Shown here: positions 1 to 9,951 of the stretch, piece by piece
How positions within the stretch are numbered: the stretch's first letter is position 1
How the letters are laid out: the number at the start of each line of letters is the position of its first letter
NCBI GenBank assembly: GCA_902517745.1
Contig: CABYDS010000001.1
Span: 62,001-126,000, forward strand
DNA length: 64,000 nt
Reading direction: 5' to 3'
Origin: an uncultured Pelagibacteraceae bacterium
GTDB taxonomy: Bacteria; Pseudomonadota; Alphaproteobacteria; Pelagibacterales; Pelagibacteraceae
Translations under genes and position numbers: made by a program
The notes under the pieces: generated by a model
What the model was told of the DNA's origin: nothing
Seen by the model: only the letters and a program-made list of their open reading frames with translations
Databases searched by the model: none

Positions 1-1
1 C

Positions 2-448
2 GCGGTTGTATATTTTGTTTTTTGGGTTTTCTTGAATCATAGTCGAACAGGAAAGTGGATTTATGCAATTGGTGGAAACCCAAGCGCAGCAAGAGCTTCA
101 GGAATTAATGTTAATAAAATTTTAATAATTGTTTATTCACTTTGTGGATTTTTATCAGGTATTGGAGCATTAATTTTAGCAGGAAGAACAGACTCTGGTT
201 ATCCTAATGCAGGATTACAATCTGAATTGGATGCTATCGCAGCATGTATAATTGGTGGAGCCAGTTTCTTTGGTGGTAGAGGAACTGTTCTTGGAGTTTT
301 TGCTGGAGTAATGATTATGGGAATTTTAAGAAATGGACTTAATTTGATGGATGTAAGTTCTTTCTGGCAACAAGTATTGATTGGCTCGATCATTGTATTA
401 GCAGTTTACGTGGATGTTTTAAGAAGAGATTTCGGCACGAGGAAATAA
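2..448 (+). CDS. Sugar ABC transporter permease, RbsC-like (5' truncated by window edge)
   Basis: Open frame continues upstream of the listed TTG start to base 2 (AVVYFVFWVFLNHSRTGKWIYAIGGNPSAARASGI...); the YAIGGNPxAARxSGI motif is typical of RbsC-type permeases; followed by a ribose-type SBP. Confidence 0.9.
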   Translation, partial: AVVYFVFWVFLNHSRTGKWIYAIGGNPSAARASGINVNKILIIVYSLCGFLSGIGALILAGRTDSGYPNAGLQSELDAIAACIIGGASFFGGRGTVLGVFAGVMIMGILRNGLNLMDVSSFWQQVLIGSIIVLAVYVDVLRRDFGTRK

Positions 449-555
449 ACACGTCAAAGTTGAATAGATGCTATCATAAGAGACCTTGTAAACAGTTGAA
501 TTTTTTTTAAAAATTTTATTAAATTAAGCTTTAATAATTATTAAAGGGGAAATTT

Positions 556-1488
556 ATGAGAGAACTATCAAGAAAAATTGTTGTTTTAGTATCAGCAATT
601 TTTTTATCGATAAGCATGATTTCAGCTTCTTTTGCTGATGGTCATGGTAAAAAAATCTTGTTCAGTATTAAAGGTCCTGGGTCTGGAAATCCTTTCTGGG
701 CTTCTGTTACAAAAGGTGCTGAAGAAGAAGCTAAAAAATTAGGTGTTAAGTTAATCTTGGTTGCGCCACCTCAAGAAGGTGATGTTCAAGCACAAATTAA
801 CCAAGTTGAAGACCAACTTGCTAAAGGTGTTGATGCTTTAGCTCTTGCACCAGGAGATCCAAATGCATTCGCTCCAATTGTAGATGACGCTATCAAAAGT
901 GGTGTTCCAGTTGTATTTGTAGATACAAAGGGGATCAATGAAGGTGTTACTTTTATTGGAACTAACAATATGAATGGAGCAGAATTAGCTGCTAAATTCA
1001 TTTGTGACAAAACTCCAAAAGGTTCAGATGTTGCAATTTTGACTGGAATAGAGTCTCAATCAACAGCTTTACTAAGAAGAGACGGTGCAATTAAAGGATT
1101 TAAAAATTGCGGTTTAAATATAGTTGCTACTCAAACAGCTGAGTGGGATACTGCAAAAGGTAGATCAGTTACTGAGTCTATTATTTTGAAAAATCCTAAC
1201 ATCAAAGCAATATTTGCTTCAAATGACAATATGGGCTTAGGTGCTATGCAAGCTCTTAAAGATGCAGATATGAATGATGTTGTTGTTGTTGGTTTTGATG
1301 CAACTCCAGATGCTGCTACAAGTATCTTAAAAGGTGAAATGACTGCAACTATTGCTCAGTTCTCATATAACATGGGTGCTTACGGTGTTAAATATGCACT
1401 TGAGCTAGCTAATGGCGGAAGTATTGATCCAAACATTGATACTGGAACACAACTAGTAACAAAAGAAAACGCTAACGATTTTAAATAA
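556..1488 (+). CDS. Sugar ABC transporter substrate-binding protein (RbsB-like, periplasmic binding protein type 1)
   Basis: Signal peptide, then KGPGSGNPFWASVTKGAEEEAKKLGVKL...; SNDNMGLGAMQAL, VVGFDATPDA motifs. Confidence 0.93.
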   Translation: MRELSRKIVVLVSAIFLSISMISASFADGHGKKILFSIKGPGSGNPFWASVTKGAEEEAKKLGVKLILVAPPQEGDVQAQINQVEDQLAKGVDALALAPGDPNAFAPIVDDAIKSGVPVVFVDTKGINEGVTFIGTNNMNGAELAAKFICDKTPKGSDVAILTGIESQSTALLRRDGAIKGFKNCGLNIVATQTAEWDTAKGRSVTESIILKNPNIKAIFASNDNMGLGAMQALKDADMNDVVVVGFDATPDAATSILKGEMTATIAQFSYNMGAYGVKYALELANGGSIDPNIDTGTQLVTKENANDFK

Positions 1489-1507
1489 TCATTAGTCTAT
1501 AACATTT

Positions 1508-1544
1508 AAAAAAGGGTGGAATTTTTATTCCACCCTTTTTTTTT
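1508..1544 (+). terminator. Intrinsic terminator/attenuator-like hairpin after the sugar SBP gene
   Basis: GGGTGGAAT (1514-1522) TTTT ATTCCACCC (1527-1535) followed by T9, preceded by an A tract. Confidence 0.85.
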
Positions 1545-1562
1545 ATGTAATATAATCTTTTG

Positions 1563-2024
1563 ATGTTAATAAATATTAACCCAGTTTTAAGCCCTGATTT
1601 ACTTTTTCATTTAAGATCTATGGGTCATGGTGAGAAAATTATTCTTGCTGATGCTAATTTTCCCGCAAACTCTATGAACAAGAATGTAATACGATTAGAT
1701 GGGGTAGATATTAAAAGTGCAGCAAATGCAATTTTATCTGTTTTTCCATTAGATAGTTTTACCGTATCACAAGGGGGCTCACCTGCACTTAGAATGGAAG
1801 TAGATGATAAACCAGAAGAACTAACTGAAACTCATAAAGAATTTATTGAAGCGGTAAAAAATAATTCTGGTCCCCAATGGAAAGTTGGATCAATTTCAAG
1901 ACAAAATTTTTATGAAGAAGCAAAAAAAGCATATTGTATTGTAACCACTACAGATGCTCGACCTTTTGGATGTTTTATTATTACTAAAGGAGTTATTCTT
2001 CCTGACGGTAAAGTCTGGTCTTAA
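1563..2024 (+). CDS. RbsD/FucU family mutarotase, closest to L-fucose mutarotase FucU
   Basis: INPVLSPDLLFHLRSMGHGEKIILADANFPA... resembles the FucU N-terminus; ATG at 1563 is preferred over the TTG at 1560. Confidence 0.82.
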   Translation: MLININPVLSPDLLFHLRSMGHGEKIILADANFPANSMNKNVIRLDGVDIKSAANAILSVFPLDSFTVSQGGSPALRMEVDDKPEELTETHKEFIEAVKNNSGPQWKVGSISRQNFYEEAKKAYCIVTTTDARPFGCFIITKGVILPDGKVWS

Positions 2025-2028
2025 TCAA

Positions 2029-2943
2029 ATGAAATCTATATGTGTATTTGGAGTATTTGTTGCGGACTTGTGTTTTATTGGTGAAAAAATTCCTGAAGTG
2101 GGGCAAACTATTTTAGGAACAAAACACTTAATAGGACCTGGTGGAAAAGGATCTAACCAAGCCATTGCTGCAGCAAGACTTGGCGGAAACATAAGTTTTA
2201 TTACAAAAATAGGTGATGATAATAATGCTGAAATGGCACTAAATTTATATAAATCCTCTGGAGTAAATACCGATTATATTATTAAAGACAAAAATCACTC
2301 AACTGGTGTTGCTGGTATTATGATTAATGCTAATACAGGTGATAATGCAATAAACATTATACCAGGCGCTGCTGGCACTTTAAATAGTTCTGATATAGAT
2401 AATAATTTAAAAGCAATCGAGAAGTCAGATATATTCTTAACACAATTAGAAACACCATATGATGTTACTAGTTATGCTTTACAAAAAGCTAAAGATACTG
2501 GATCAATTACAATTTTAAATCCAGCTCCGGCTTCAAAAATATCTGAGAATGACTTTAAAAACATAGACTATTTTACACCAAATGAAACTGAGGCTAGTTT
2601 TTATTTAGAAAAGAAAATAGAAACAAAATCTGAAATAGAAAATGCAGCTAAAGAATTTTTAAAAAAAGGAGTAAAAAATATTTTAATAACTCTAGGTTCT
2701 AAAGGAGTTTATTTTTCAAATGGAACCGAAAGCCATTTTGTAGATGTTCATAAATTAAAAGACGATGTAAAAGATACTACTGGAGCAGGAGATGCATTTA
2801 ATGGAGCTTTTAGTGTGGCATTAGCTAAATCGTTAAAAATTGTTGATGCATTAGAATTTTCTAATAAAGTTGCTGGCATTTCTACAACTAAAGAAGGGGC
2901 TGCAAATTCAATGCCAAGTATCAATGAAGTAGAAAATTATTAA
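2029..2943 (+). CDS. PfkB-family carbohydrate kinase (ribokinase-like)
   Basis: GGKGSNQAIAAARLG and DTTGAGDAFNGAF motifs; ATG at 2029 chosen because the longer ORF overlaps the upstream gene. Confidence 0.9.
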   Translation: MKSICVFGVFVADLCFIGEKIPEVGQTILGTKHLIGPGGKGSNQAIAAARLGGNISFITKIGDDNNAEMALNLYKSSGVNTDYIIKDKNHSTGVAGIMINANTGDNAINIIPGAAGTLNSSDIDNNLKAIEKSDIFLTQLETPYDVTSYALQKAKDTGSITILNPAPASKISENDFKNIDYFTPNETEASFYLEKKIETKSEIENAAKEFLKKGVKNILITLGSKGVYFSNGTESHFVDVHKLKDDVKDTTGAGDAFNGAFSVALAKSLKIVDALEFSNKVAGISTTKEGAANSMPSINEVENY

Positions 2944-4119
2944 TTACTCAATAATTTTAAATTCTGATTTATATTTATCTGTTATCTTAAGCCCAAGACC
3001 AGGAACATTATCATCTAGATCTATCATTCCATCTATTGGAGCAGGATCACCTTCAAAAATATAATAAAATAGTTCGTTACCAATTTCTACATCATGAACT
3101 GGAAAAAACTCTGAGATAGGACAATTAAAATTCGACATTGTTAAATGATAGTTATGCATTTGACCTGCATGTGGAATTACTGGAACTTGATAAGCCTCTG
3201 CAAGAGCATTTATTTTCTGAGCGATTGTAAATCCACCAACTCTATTATTATCATATTGAATGTAGCTAACTGCTTTGAGGTCTAACAATTGTTTAAAACC
3301 AAATAGATTAAATTCATGTTCTCCCCCAGAAATTGGTATAGCGTTCATATTATTCAGTTCCACATACCCATGAATATCATCAGCAATAACTGGTTCTTCT
3401 AACCATCTTGGATTAAATTTTACCAATTTAGGTATCATTCTTTTAGAATAATCTAGGTTCCAACCCATATAACATTCTAACATTAAGTCAGTATCATCCC
3501 CGATTACTTCTCTTACAGCTTCTACAAGTTCAATGTTTTTTCTCATACCTTCAGGACCGTCTTTTGGCCCCCAACCAAATCTCATTTTAAACATTTTAAA
3601 ACCTTGTTTTTTATATTTTTCAGCTTCATTTTGTAAATCTTTGATAGGTTGGCTATAAAGTTTTGATGCATAAACAGGTATCTTTTCTTTTGTTCTACCC
3701 CCTAACAATTTAAATACGGGTTTGTTAGTTAACTTTCCTAATATATCCCAAATAGCAATATCAATTGCAGATATTGCAACCATACCCAAACCTCTTCTTC
3801 CCCATGCATGAGTTCTTCTATACATTTTTTCCCAGATGTAAGCGTAATCAAAAGGATCTTCTCCTATAACTAATGGTTTAAGATACTCATCAATAGTTTT
3901 TTTTACTAACTGAGGTGCAAGAGCTGCATTACCAATTCCAATATGACCATCATCAGTTTCAATTTCACAAATTAACCATTCATGAAATCTGAAAGAACCC
4001 ATGGCATCTGATTTTTCATAAAGTAAATCTGATGCATTTGTGCAAAAATTATTTTGTGGAGGAACGGTTTTACCATTCCATTGATATACTTTTGTTCTTA
4101 TATCTTTAATTTTAGACAT
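2944..4119 (-). CDS. Enolase-superfamily (mandelate racemase/muconate lactonizing) dehydratase, L-rhamnonate dehydratase-like
   Basis: [46 protein letters not shown]; overall pattern resembles the RhmD subgroup. Confidence 0.82.
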   Translation of the reverse strand: MSKIKDIRTKVYQWNGKTVPPQNNFCTNASDLLYEKSDAMGSFRFHEWLICEIETDDGHIGIGNAALAPQLVKKTIDEYLKPLVIGEDPFDYAYIWEKMYRRTHAWGRRGLGMVAISAIDIAIWDILGKLTNKPVFKLLGGRTKEKIPVYASKLYSQPIKDLQNEAEKYKKQGFKMFKMRFGWGPKDGPEGMRKNIELVEAVREVIGDDTDLMLECYMGWNLDYSKRMIPKLVKFNPRWLEEPVIADDIHGYVELNNMNAIPISGGEHEFNLFGFKQLLDLKAVSYIQYDNNRVGGFTIAQKINALAEAYQVPVIPHAGQMHNYHLTMSNFNCPISEFFPVHDVEIGNELFYYIFEGDPAPIDGMIDLDDNVPGLGLKITDKYKSEFKIIE

Positions 4120-5112
4120 TTAATTTAAATTTTGAGCCATTCTTAGTGCAATTTTAAACGATTGCAATGTTGGCTCCAAATTTGCCTGATTTTTTCCAGC
4201 AATATCAAACGCAGTTCCATGCGCAGGTGTTGTTATTGGAATTGGAAGACCACCTTGAACTGTTACCCCTCTATCAAATCCAAAAGCCTTTAGTCCAGAT
4301 TGAAGAGCATCATGATACATTCCAACAATGCAATCATGATTTTTATTTTTAAATGCTGTAATGAAAGAAGTATCACATGGCAAAGGACCATCAGCATTAA
4401 TACCAAGTTTTTTTGCTTCCTCTATTGCTGGTATTATCTCATCTTTTTCTTCATTACCAAACTCTGCATGAGGGTTAAGAGCTTGAACCGCAACTCTTGG
4501 ATTTTTTATACCGTTTAATTTCATTGCTTCATTAATCAATTTTATTGGCTTCATTATTTTATCTTTCTTAATATGTTCTGGAACTTCTTTGATAGGTATA
4601 TGAGATGTCACTCGTGCAGTCCAAAAATTATCAACTACATTAAATTCACAAAAAAAACTTTTTACATTTAATTTATCAGCCATATGATGTAATTCGTCAT
4701 CAAATTTACATCCACCTAATTTTAAGCTTGTCTTATTAAAAGGACCAAAATTAATAGCATCAATTTTTTTCTCTTTCGCAAGTTCTAGTGCTAAATTTAA
4801 TGCATTTAAAACAGTTTCTCCAGATTCGGCAGAGCACTCTGATAAATTATAATCTTTGTTTTTACCCTTAGAGATATCTAAAAAATACTTACTTTTTTTA
4901 TCAAAATTTATTTCATCAAAATCAGTAACAATTTCTAGGTCTGAATTATTTCCTGAAATTTTATCTCCAGCATTTAAAATATTTTTTTCACCAATTATAG
5001 TAATGTTTGCATTCGATAGTTCGTTTTGGGTCAAAAGTTTTGATATAAGTTCTGGTCCAATACCTGATGGATCTCCAAGCAATAAAGCAATATTTTTTTT
5101 CTTATTTGTCAT
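4120..5112 (-). CDS. PdxA family dehydrogenase (4-hydroxythreonine-4-phosphate dehydrogenase or PdxA2-like)
   Basis: LLGDPSGIGPELI start, NPHAEFG, GMYHDALQ and TPAHGTAFDIAGK motifs. Confidence 0.88.
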   Translation of the reverse strand: MTNKKKNIALLLGDPSGIGPELISKLLTQNELSNANITIIGEKNILNAGDKISGNNSDLEIVTDFDEINFDKKSKYFLDISKGKNKDYNLSECSAESGETVLNALNLALELAKEKKIDAINFGPFNKTSLKLGGCKFDDELHHMADKLNVKSFFCEFNVVDNFWTARVTSHIPIKEVPEHIKKDKIMKPIKLINEAMKLNGIKNPRVAVQALNPHAEFGNEEKDEIIPAIEEAKKLGINADGPLPCDTSFITAFKNKNHDCIVGMYHDALQSGLKAFGFDRGVTVQGGLPIPITTPAHGTAFDIAGKNQANLEPTLQSFKIALRMAQNLN

Positions 5113-5181
5113 CTTTTTTCTTACTGTTTCTAACAGATTATGATTAAATATTTAAATATAAATTAACTTAAGAGGGAAATA

Positions 5182-6156
5182 ATGAAAAAAAGCTTTAAAC
5201 TATTTTTAGCTGCTGCTTTTTTAGTAACTGAATTTTTTGTTGTAGCACTTCCACTTATGATTACATCTGCAAAAGCAGATGGTCATCCAATACAAGCAAT
5301 TACTCATGCTGGTTTTGGTGGTGGAACAGATGTTACTACGAGAATGATGTTGTTAAGAGCAAGAAGAGTTTTAAAACAAGACATGCAATTAGTTAATAAA
5401 AAAGGTGGTGGTGGAGCTGCATCTATGGACTACATGATGACACTTCCTGCTGACGGTAATCACACTTTGACTTGGACTACTGGTCACGCAGTATCAATGG
5501 CTTTAGGTAAAACAAAAGTCAAAATAAGCGATATGCAACCGCTAGCTAGAGGAACTGATGATCCTCAACTATTTGTTGTTAATTGTAATAATGACATCAA
5601 AGATGCTAAGAAATTTATTAGCACTCAAAAATCAAAATCACTAAAATATGGAACAACTCACACTGGTGGAATTGATGATGTTAGTGCAATTGCATTTACT
5701 AAAAAAGGTGGATTAAAAGATCCAACTATTGTTGCTTACAAAGGTGTTGCGCCAATTAAAACTAACCTAATCAAGGGAGATATTGATGTAGGAGTTTTAA
5801 ATTTAGGTGAGGCCCTAACTGAAATTAATGAAGGCAAACTTTGTGTTTCAGTTGTATTAGCAAATAATAGAATGGCTAAAATAGGAGACTCTCCAACGGC
5901 AAAAGAATTAGGGATACCTGTTTCTTTATCTACTGTTAGAGGTTTCGTAACTAAAAAAGGTGCTCCAGCAGACAGAGTTAAACAACTAGAAGCTGGAATG
6001 ATGAAAGCTATGAGCCACAATTACTATAAAAATTTCCTAACAGAAATTGGTCTTGATGAATCTAGTGTTGTAGGCGCAGATGAATGGGGCAAGCAAATGG
6101 AAGAAATGCTTGCTGAAATGACAGCTCAACTCAAAGCATTGGGTTACATTAATTAA
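5182..6156 (+). CDS. Tripartite tricarboxylate transporter substrate-binding protein (TctC-like)
   Basis: Signal peptide; HAGFGGGTDVTTRMM; followed by TctB- and TctA-like genes. Confidence 0.88.
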   Translation: MKKSFKLFLAAAFLVTEFFVVALPLMITSAKADGHPIQAITHAGFGGGTDVTTRMMLLRARRVLKQDMQLVNKKGGGGAASMDYMMTLPADGNHTLTWTTGHAVSMALGKTKVKISDMQPLARGTDDPQLFVVNCNNDIKDAKKFISTQKSKSLKYGTTHTGGIDDVSAIAFTKKGGLKDPTIVAYKGVAPIKTNLIKGDIDVGVLNLGEALTEINEGKLCVSVVLANNRMAKIGDSPTAKELGIPVSLSTVRGFVTKKGAPADRVKQLEAGMMKAMSHNYYKNFLTEIGLDESSVVGADEWGKQMEEMLAEMTAQLKALGYIN

Positions 6157-6174
6157 TAAATTTTGTACATTTAA

Positions 6175-6681
6175 ATGAATGATGTACATAACGAAAAAGG
6201 GACAAACAAAAGTTTGTCCCTTTTTTTTAAAAGTTCATTCATTGTTTCAGCTGTAATAATATTAATTTCTTCAATTCTATTATACTTTACGTTTACTTTT
6301 GACATAGTGCCTCCTATATTAAATAGAGGTATACAGCCAGCAACGTTTCCAAAGGCCCTATTAATTTTAATTATTGCGCTAACTTTATTAACTTATTTTA
6401 TTTCTCTTAAAAATCCCTGGAAAAATGAAAAAAAATTACCTAATTCATTTTACATCACTTTGTTTTCATTTGTTGTTTTTATAACTGTTTCAAAATTTTT
6501 AGATTTCTTTTTAGGCATAGCATTACTTTCAATCATAGTTTCTTACTTTTGGGGAGAAAGAAGATTTGCCTATTTAATAATCGTATCAATTATATTTCCT
6601 TTAATTGTTTTTGTATTTTTTGAAACAATTTTAGGATTACGATTTCCACCTGGAATTATTACAAACATTTATTACGGATAA
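6175..6681 (+). CDS. Tripartite tricarboxylate transporter small membrane subunit (TctB-like)
   Basis: About four TM segments, located between tctC- and tctA-like genes; start uncertain because the 5' end overlaps a hairpin. Confidence 0.75.
   Translation: MNDVHNEKGTNKSLSLFFKSSFIVSAVIILISSILLYFTFTFDIVPPILNRGIQPATFPKALLILIIALTLLTYFISLKNPWKNEKKLPNSFYITLFSFVVFITVSKFLDFFLGIALLSIIVSYFWGERRFAYLIIVSIIFPLIVFVFFETILGLRFPPGIITNIYYG
6194..6228 (+). terminator. Intrinsic terminator-like hairpin inside the annotated 5' end of the tctB-like ORF
   Basis: AAAAAGGGACAAAC (6194-6207) AAAA GTTTGTCCCTTTTTTTT (6212-6228). Confidence 0.85.
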
Positions 6682-6682
6682 A

Positions 6683-8161
6683 ATGGAAAATTTAGGTTTA
6701 ATCTTTGCTCCTTTATTTAGTTATAAATTATTAATTGTTTTATTTTTTGGAACAATTTTTGGATTAATTCTTGGAGTTCTTCCTGGACTAGGGCCAACAA
6801 CAGGCGGTGCTTTAATATTACCTTTTACGATGACACTAGATCCACTATCTGCAATTGTATTACTAACTGCAATTTATTGTGCAGGAACTTATGGAGGTGC
6901 AATTACTGCAATTTTAATAAATACCCCTGGAACCCCTGCAGCAGCAGCCACATGTTTAGATGGTTACCCTTTAGCACAAAAAGGAGAAGCTGGAAGAGCT
7001 TTAGGTATGGCTACTGTTTCAAGCGTAATTGGTGGAATTGCTAGTGTTATAGTTCTTATATTTTTTGCTCCTTTACTTGCAAATTTAGCTTACGAATTCG
7101 GTCAACCTGAATATTTTGCGCTAGCAATTTTTGGATTAACTATGCTTGCATCAATTGGTGAAGGCAGTCCTATTAAAAATTTAATTGCTGGTGCTTTTGG
7201 AATTCTAATTTCAACTGTTGGTAAAGATTTTATGACATCTATAGATAGGTTTACATTTGGAATTAATGAATTGACTGAAGGTATTGGTTTTATTCCAGTA
7301 GTAGTAGGTTTGTTTGCTATTAGTGAAATGTTAACTCAATCTACTTTAATAAATCAAATATTTAATAGAGTAGCTTTAAAGGCAGTTAAACTTCCATCAA
7401 TCGATGATTATAAAAAAACTTGGAAAACAATTATAAGATCTAGTGGGATAGGATCATTTATTGGTGTTTTGCCAGCAGAGGGAGGAACTGTTGCATCTTT
7501 AATAGGATATGCTGAAGCAAAAAGATGGTCAAAAAAACCTGAGGATTTTGGAAAAGGATCAATTGAAGGAATAGCTGGAGCTGAAGCAGCAAATAATGCT
7601 GCTACTGGAGGAGCCATGGTTCCAACTCTAGCTTTAGGCATTCCGGGTAGTGCGACTACAGCAGTAATACTTACAGGATTAATCATACATGGTGTAAGAC
7701 CGGGTCCAGATTTATTTAGAGAGCAACCTGAGTTTCTTTATGGAATATTTGGATCAATGCTAATTGCAAATATTTTATTCTTCGTATTAGGATTTTTTGG
7801 AGCTAAAATATTTGCAAGAATAACTTTAGTTCCGAATAAATTATTATGGCCGATGATTTTTGCGGTTTCTGTTTGCGGAACATATTCTTTAAATCAGTCA
7901 ATTATTGATGTTTGGTTGATGCTATTATTTGGAGTTATTGGTTTCTTTATGAGAAGATATGGATTTTCAGTTGTACCTGTAATTATAGGTTTAATTTTGG
8001 GTGAATTGGTAGAAGGAACTTTAAGACAATCGCTTGTTATTTTCGATGGAAACTGGTTAATGTTTCTTCAAAGACCTATTGCATTAACATTTTTTGTTTT
8101 ATCTTTAATTGCTCTAAGTTTTCCATTAATAAAGAGAAAGAAAAAAAATGATAAAGTTTGA
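6683..8161 (+). CDS. Tripartite tricarboxylate transporter large membrane subunit (TctA-like)
   Basis: GVLPGLGPTTGGALILPFT, GTYGGAITAILINTPGTPAAAATCLDGYPLAQKG, ALGIPGSATTAVILTGLIIHGVRPGP motifs. Confidence 0.96.
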   Translation: MENLGLIFAPLFSYKLLIVLFFGTIFGLILGVLPGLGPTTGGALILPFTMTLDPLSAIVLLTAIYCAGTYGGAITAILINTPGTPAAAATCLDGYPLAQKGEAGRALGMATVSSVIGGIASVIVLIFFAPLLANLAYEFGQPEYFALAIFGLTMLASIGEGSPIKNLIAGAFGILISTVGKDFMTSIDRFTFGINELTEGIGFIPVVVGLFAISEMLTQSTLINQIFNRVALKAVKLPSIDDYKKTWKTIIRSSGIGSFIGVLPAEGGTVASLIGYAEAKRWSKKPEDFGKGSIEGIAGAEAANNAATGGAMVPTLALGIPGSATTAVILTGLIIHGVRPGPDLFREQPEFLYGIFGSMLIANILFFVLGFFGAKIFARITLVPNKLLWPMIFAVSVCGTYSLNQSIIDVWLMLLFGVIGFFMRRYGFSVVPVIIGLILGELVEGTLRQSLVIFDGNWLMFLQRPIALTFFVLSLIALSFPLIKRKKKNDKV

Positions 8162-8897
8162 TTTAAGTAATAGGGTTGCGGTTATAACAGGTGGTGCTCA
8201 GGGTTTTGGATTTGCAATAGCGGAAAGATTCATTCAATCAGGTGCAAAAGTTGTTATATGGGATATTGATGAACAAGAAGCAAAGAAAGCCGTTGAAAAA
8301 ATAAATTCAGAAAACATAAGTTATAAAATTGTAAATGTATGTAACTTTGAAGAGATTTCTAAAAGCTTAAAAGATATTGAGACTGAACATAATAAAATAG
8401 ATATTTTTGTAAACAATGCTGGGATAACAGGCATGAATAAAACAGTTGCAGAATATCCTATTGAAGAGTGGGAAAAAGTTATTCAATTAAATTTAAATGC
8501 AGTATTTTACTGTTGCAAAGCAGTTGTTCCTTATTTGGAAAAAAATAATTATGGAAGAATAGTTAATATTGCATCAATTGCTGGAAAAGAAGGCAATCCT
8601 AACGCTGGAGCTTATAGCACATCAAAAGCAGGGGTTATTGGTTTAACAAAATCTCTAGGAAAAGAGTTAGCGTTAAAAAATATAGCAGTAAATTGTGTAA
8701 CACCGGCAGCTGCAAAAACAAGAATATTTGATCAAATGACCGAAGAACATATAAATTACATGCTTTCAAAGATTCCAAGAAATAAGTTTGCAAAAGTTAA
8801 TGAATTGGCTTCTTTAGTAACTTATTTAGCTAGTGAAGAAAACTCTTTTGCGACTGCTGCAGTGTTTGATCTAAGTGGGGGAAGAGCTACTTATTAA
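8148..8897 (+). CDS. Short-chain dehydrogenase/reductase (SDR)
   Basis: TGGAQGFGFAIA, NNAGITG, YSTSKAGVIGLTKSLGKEL; overlaps the tctA 3' end. Confidence 0.93.
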   Translation: MIKFDLSNRVAVITGGAQGFGFAIAERFIQSGAKVVIWDIDEQEAKKAVEKINSENISYKIVNVCNFEEISKSLKDIETEHNKIDIFVNNAGITGMNKTVAEYPIEEWEKVIQLNLNAVFYCCKAVVPYLEKNNYGRIVNIASIAGKEGNPNAGAYSTSKAGVIGLTKSLGKELALKNIAVNCVTPAAAKTRIFDQMTEEHINYMLSKIPRNKFAKVNELASLVTYLASEENSFATAAVFDLSGGRATY

Positions 8898-8921
8898 TGT
8901 ATTTAATTTAATATTTTTTTT

Positions 8922-9950
8922 ATGAAATACTCTGCATCTAAAAATAGATACTCAAATATGTTATATAGGACTTGCGGTGACAGCGGTGTAAAATTACCTT
9001 TAATCAGCTTGGGTCTTTGGCATAATTTTGGTGCCAAAATCCCACTTTCAAATATTAAAAAAATCCTATTTTACGCTTTTGATAGAGGTGTTACTCATTT
9101 TGATTTGGCGAATAATTATGGCCCACCATATGGTAGCACAGAAAGTAATTTTGGAAAAATAATAAGTAAAGACTTAAAAAAATATAGAGACGAACTCATC
9201 ATATCATCTAAAGCTGGTTATGATATGTGGGAAGGACCTTATGGAGAATGGGGATCAAAAAAACATATTATCGCGAGTTGTGATCAAAGTTTAAAAAGAA
9301 TGAAAGTTGATTATTTTGACATATTTTATTCACATAGATTTGACCCAAATACACCTTTAGAAGAGACAGCAGATGCTTTAGAAACTATTTATAAATCTGG
9401 AAAAGCTTTATATATTGGCATTTCATCTTATTCCTCCAAAAAGACAAATCAAATCTACAAAATTTTAAAATCAAGAAATATTAAATTGTTTATTCATCAA
9501 CCATCATATTCGTTAATAAATAGATGGATTGAAAAAGATTTGACTAAGACAATAAGAAAACTAAAAATTGGATGTATTGCTTTTTCTCCGCTAGCTCAAG
9601 GAATGCTATCAGATAAATATTTAAAAAAGATACCTAAAGTTTCAAGAGCAAGCGATACAACATCATACTTAGATAAATCTTTGATAACAAAAAAAAATTT
9701 AAAGATTGTTTCGGATTTAAATAAGATTGCAATTAAAAGAGGGCAATCTTTATCTCAAATGGCAATCTCTTGGGTTCTATCAAATAATTATGTAACATCC
9801 GCTCTAATAGGAGTTAGAAATATTAATCAATTAAAAGAAAATTTAGAAAGTCTAAACAAACTTAATTTTACAACTTCTGAAATGAAAATAATTAATAAAA
9901 CTGCAAAAGATGGTAATATTAACATCTGGAAGCAATCAAGTTCATATTAA
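8922..9950 (+). CDS. Aldo/keto reductase (YghZ/L-glyceraldehyde-3-phosphate reductase-like)
   Basis: YRTCGDSGVKLPLISLGLWHNFG, HFDLANNYGPPYGSTESNFG, SPLAQGMLSDKYL motifs. Confidence 0.9.
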   Translation: MKYSASKNRYSNMLYRTCGDSGVKLPLISLGLWHNFGAKIPLSNIKKILFYAFDRGVTHFDLANNYGPPYGSTESNFGKIISKDLKKYRDELIISSKAGYDMWEGPYGEWGSKKHIIASCDQSLKRMKVDYFDIFYSHRFDPNTPLEETADALETIYKSGKALYIGISSYSSKKTNQIYKILKSRNIKLFIHQPSYSLINRWIEKDLTKTIRKLKIGCIAFSPLAQGMLSDKYLKKIPKVSRASDTTSYLDKSLITKKNLKIVSDLNKIAIKRGQSLSQMAISWVLSNNYVTSALIGVRNINQLKENLESLNKLNFTTSEMKIINKTAKDGNINIWKQSSSY

Positions 9951-9951
9951 A

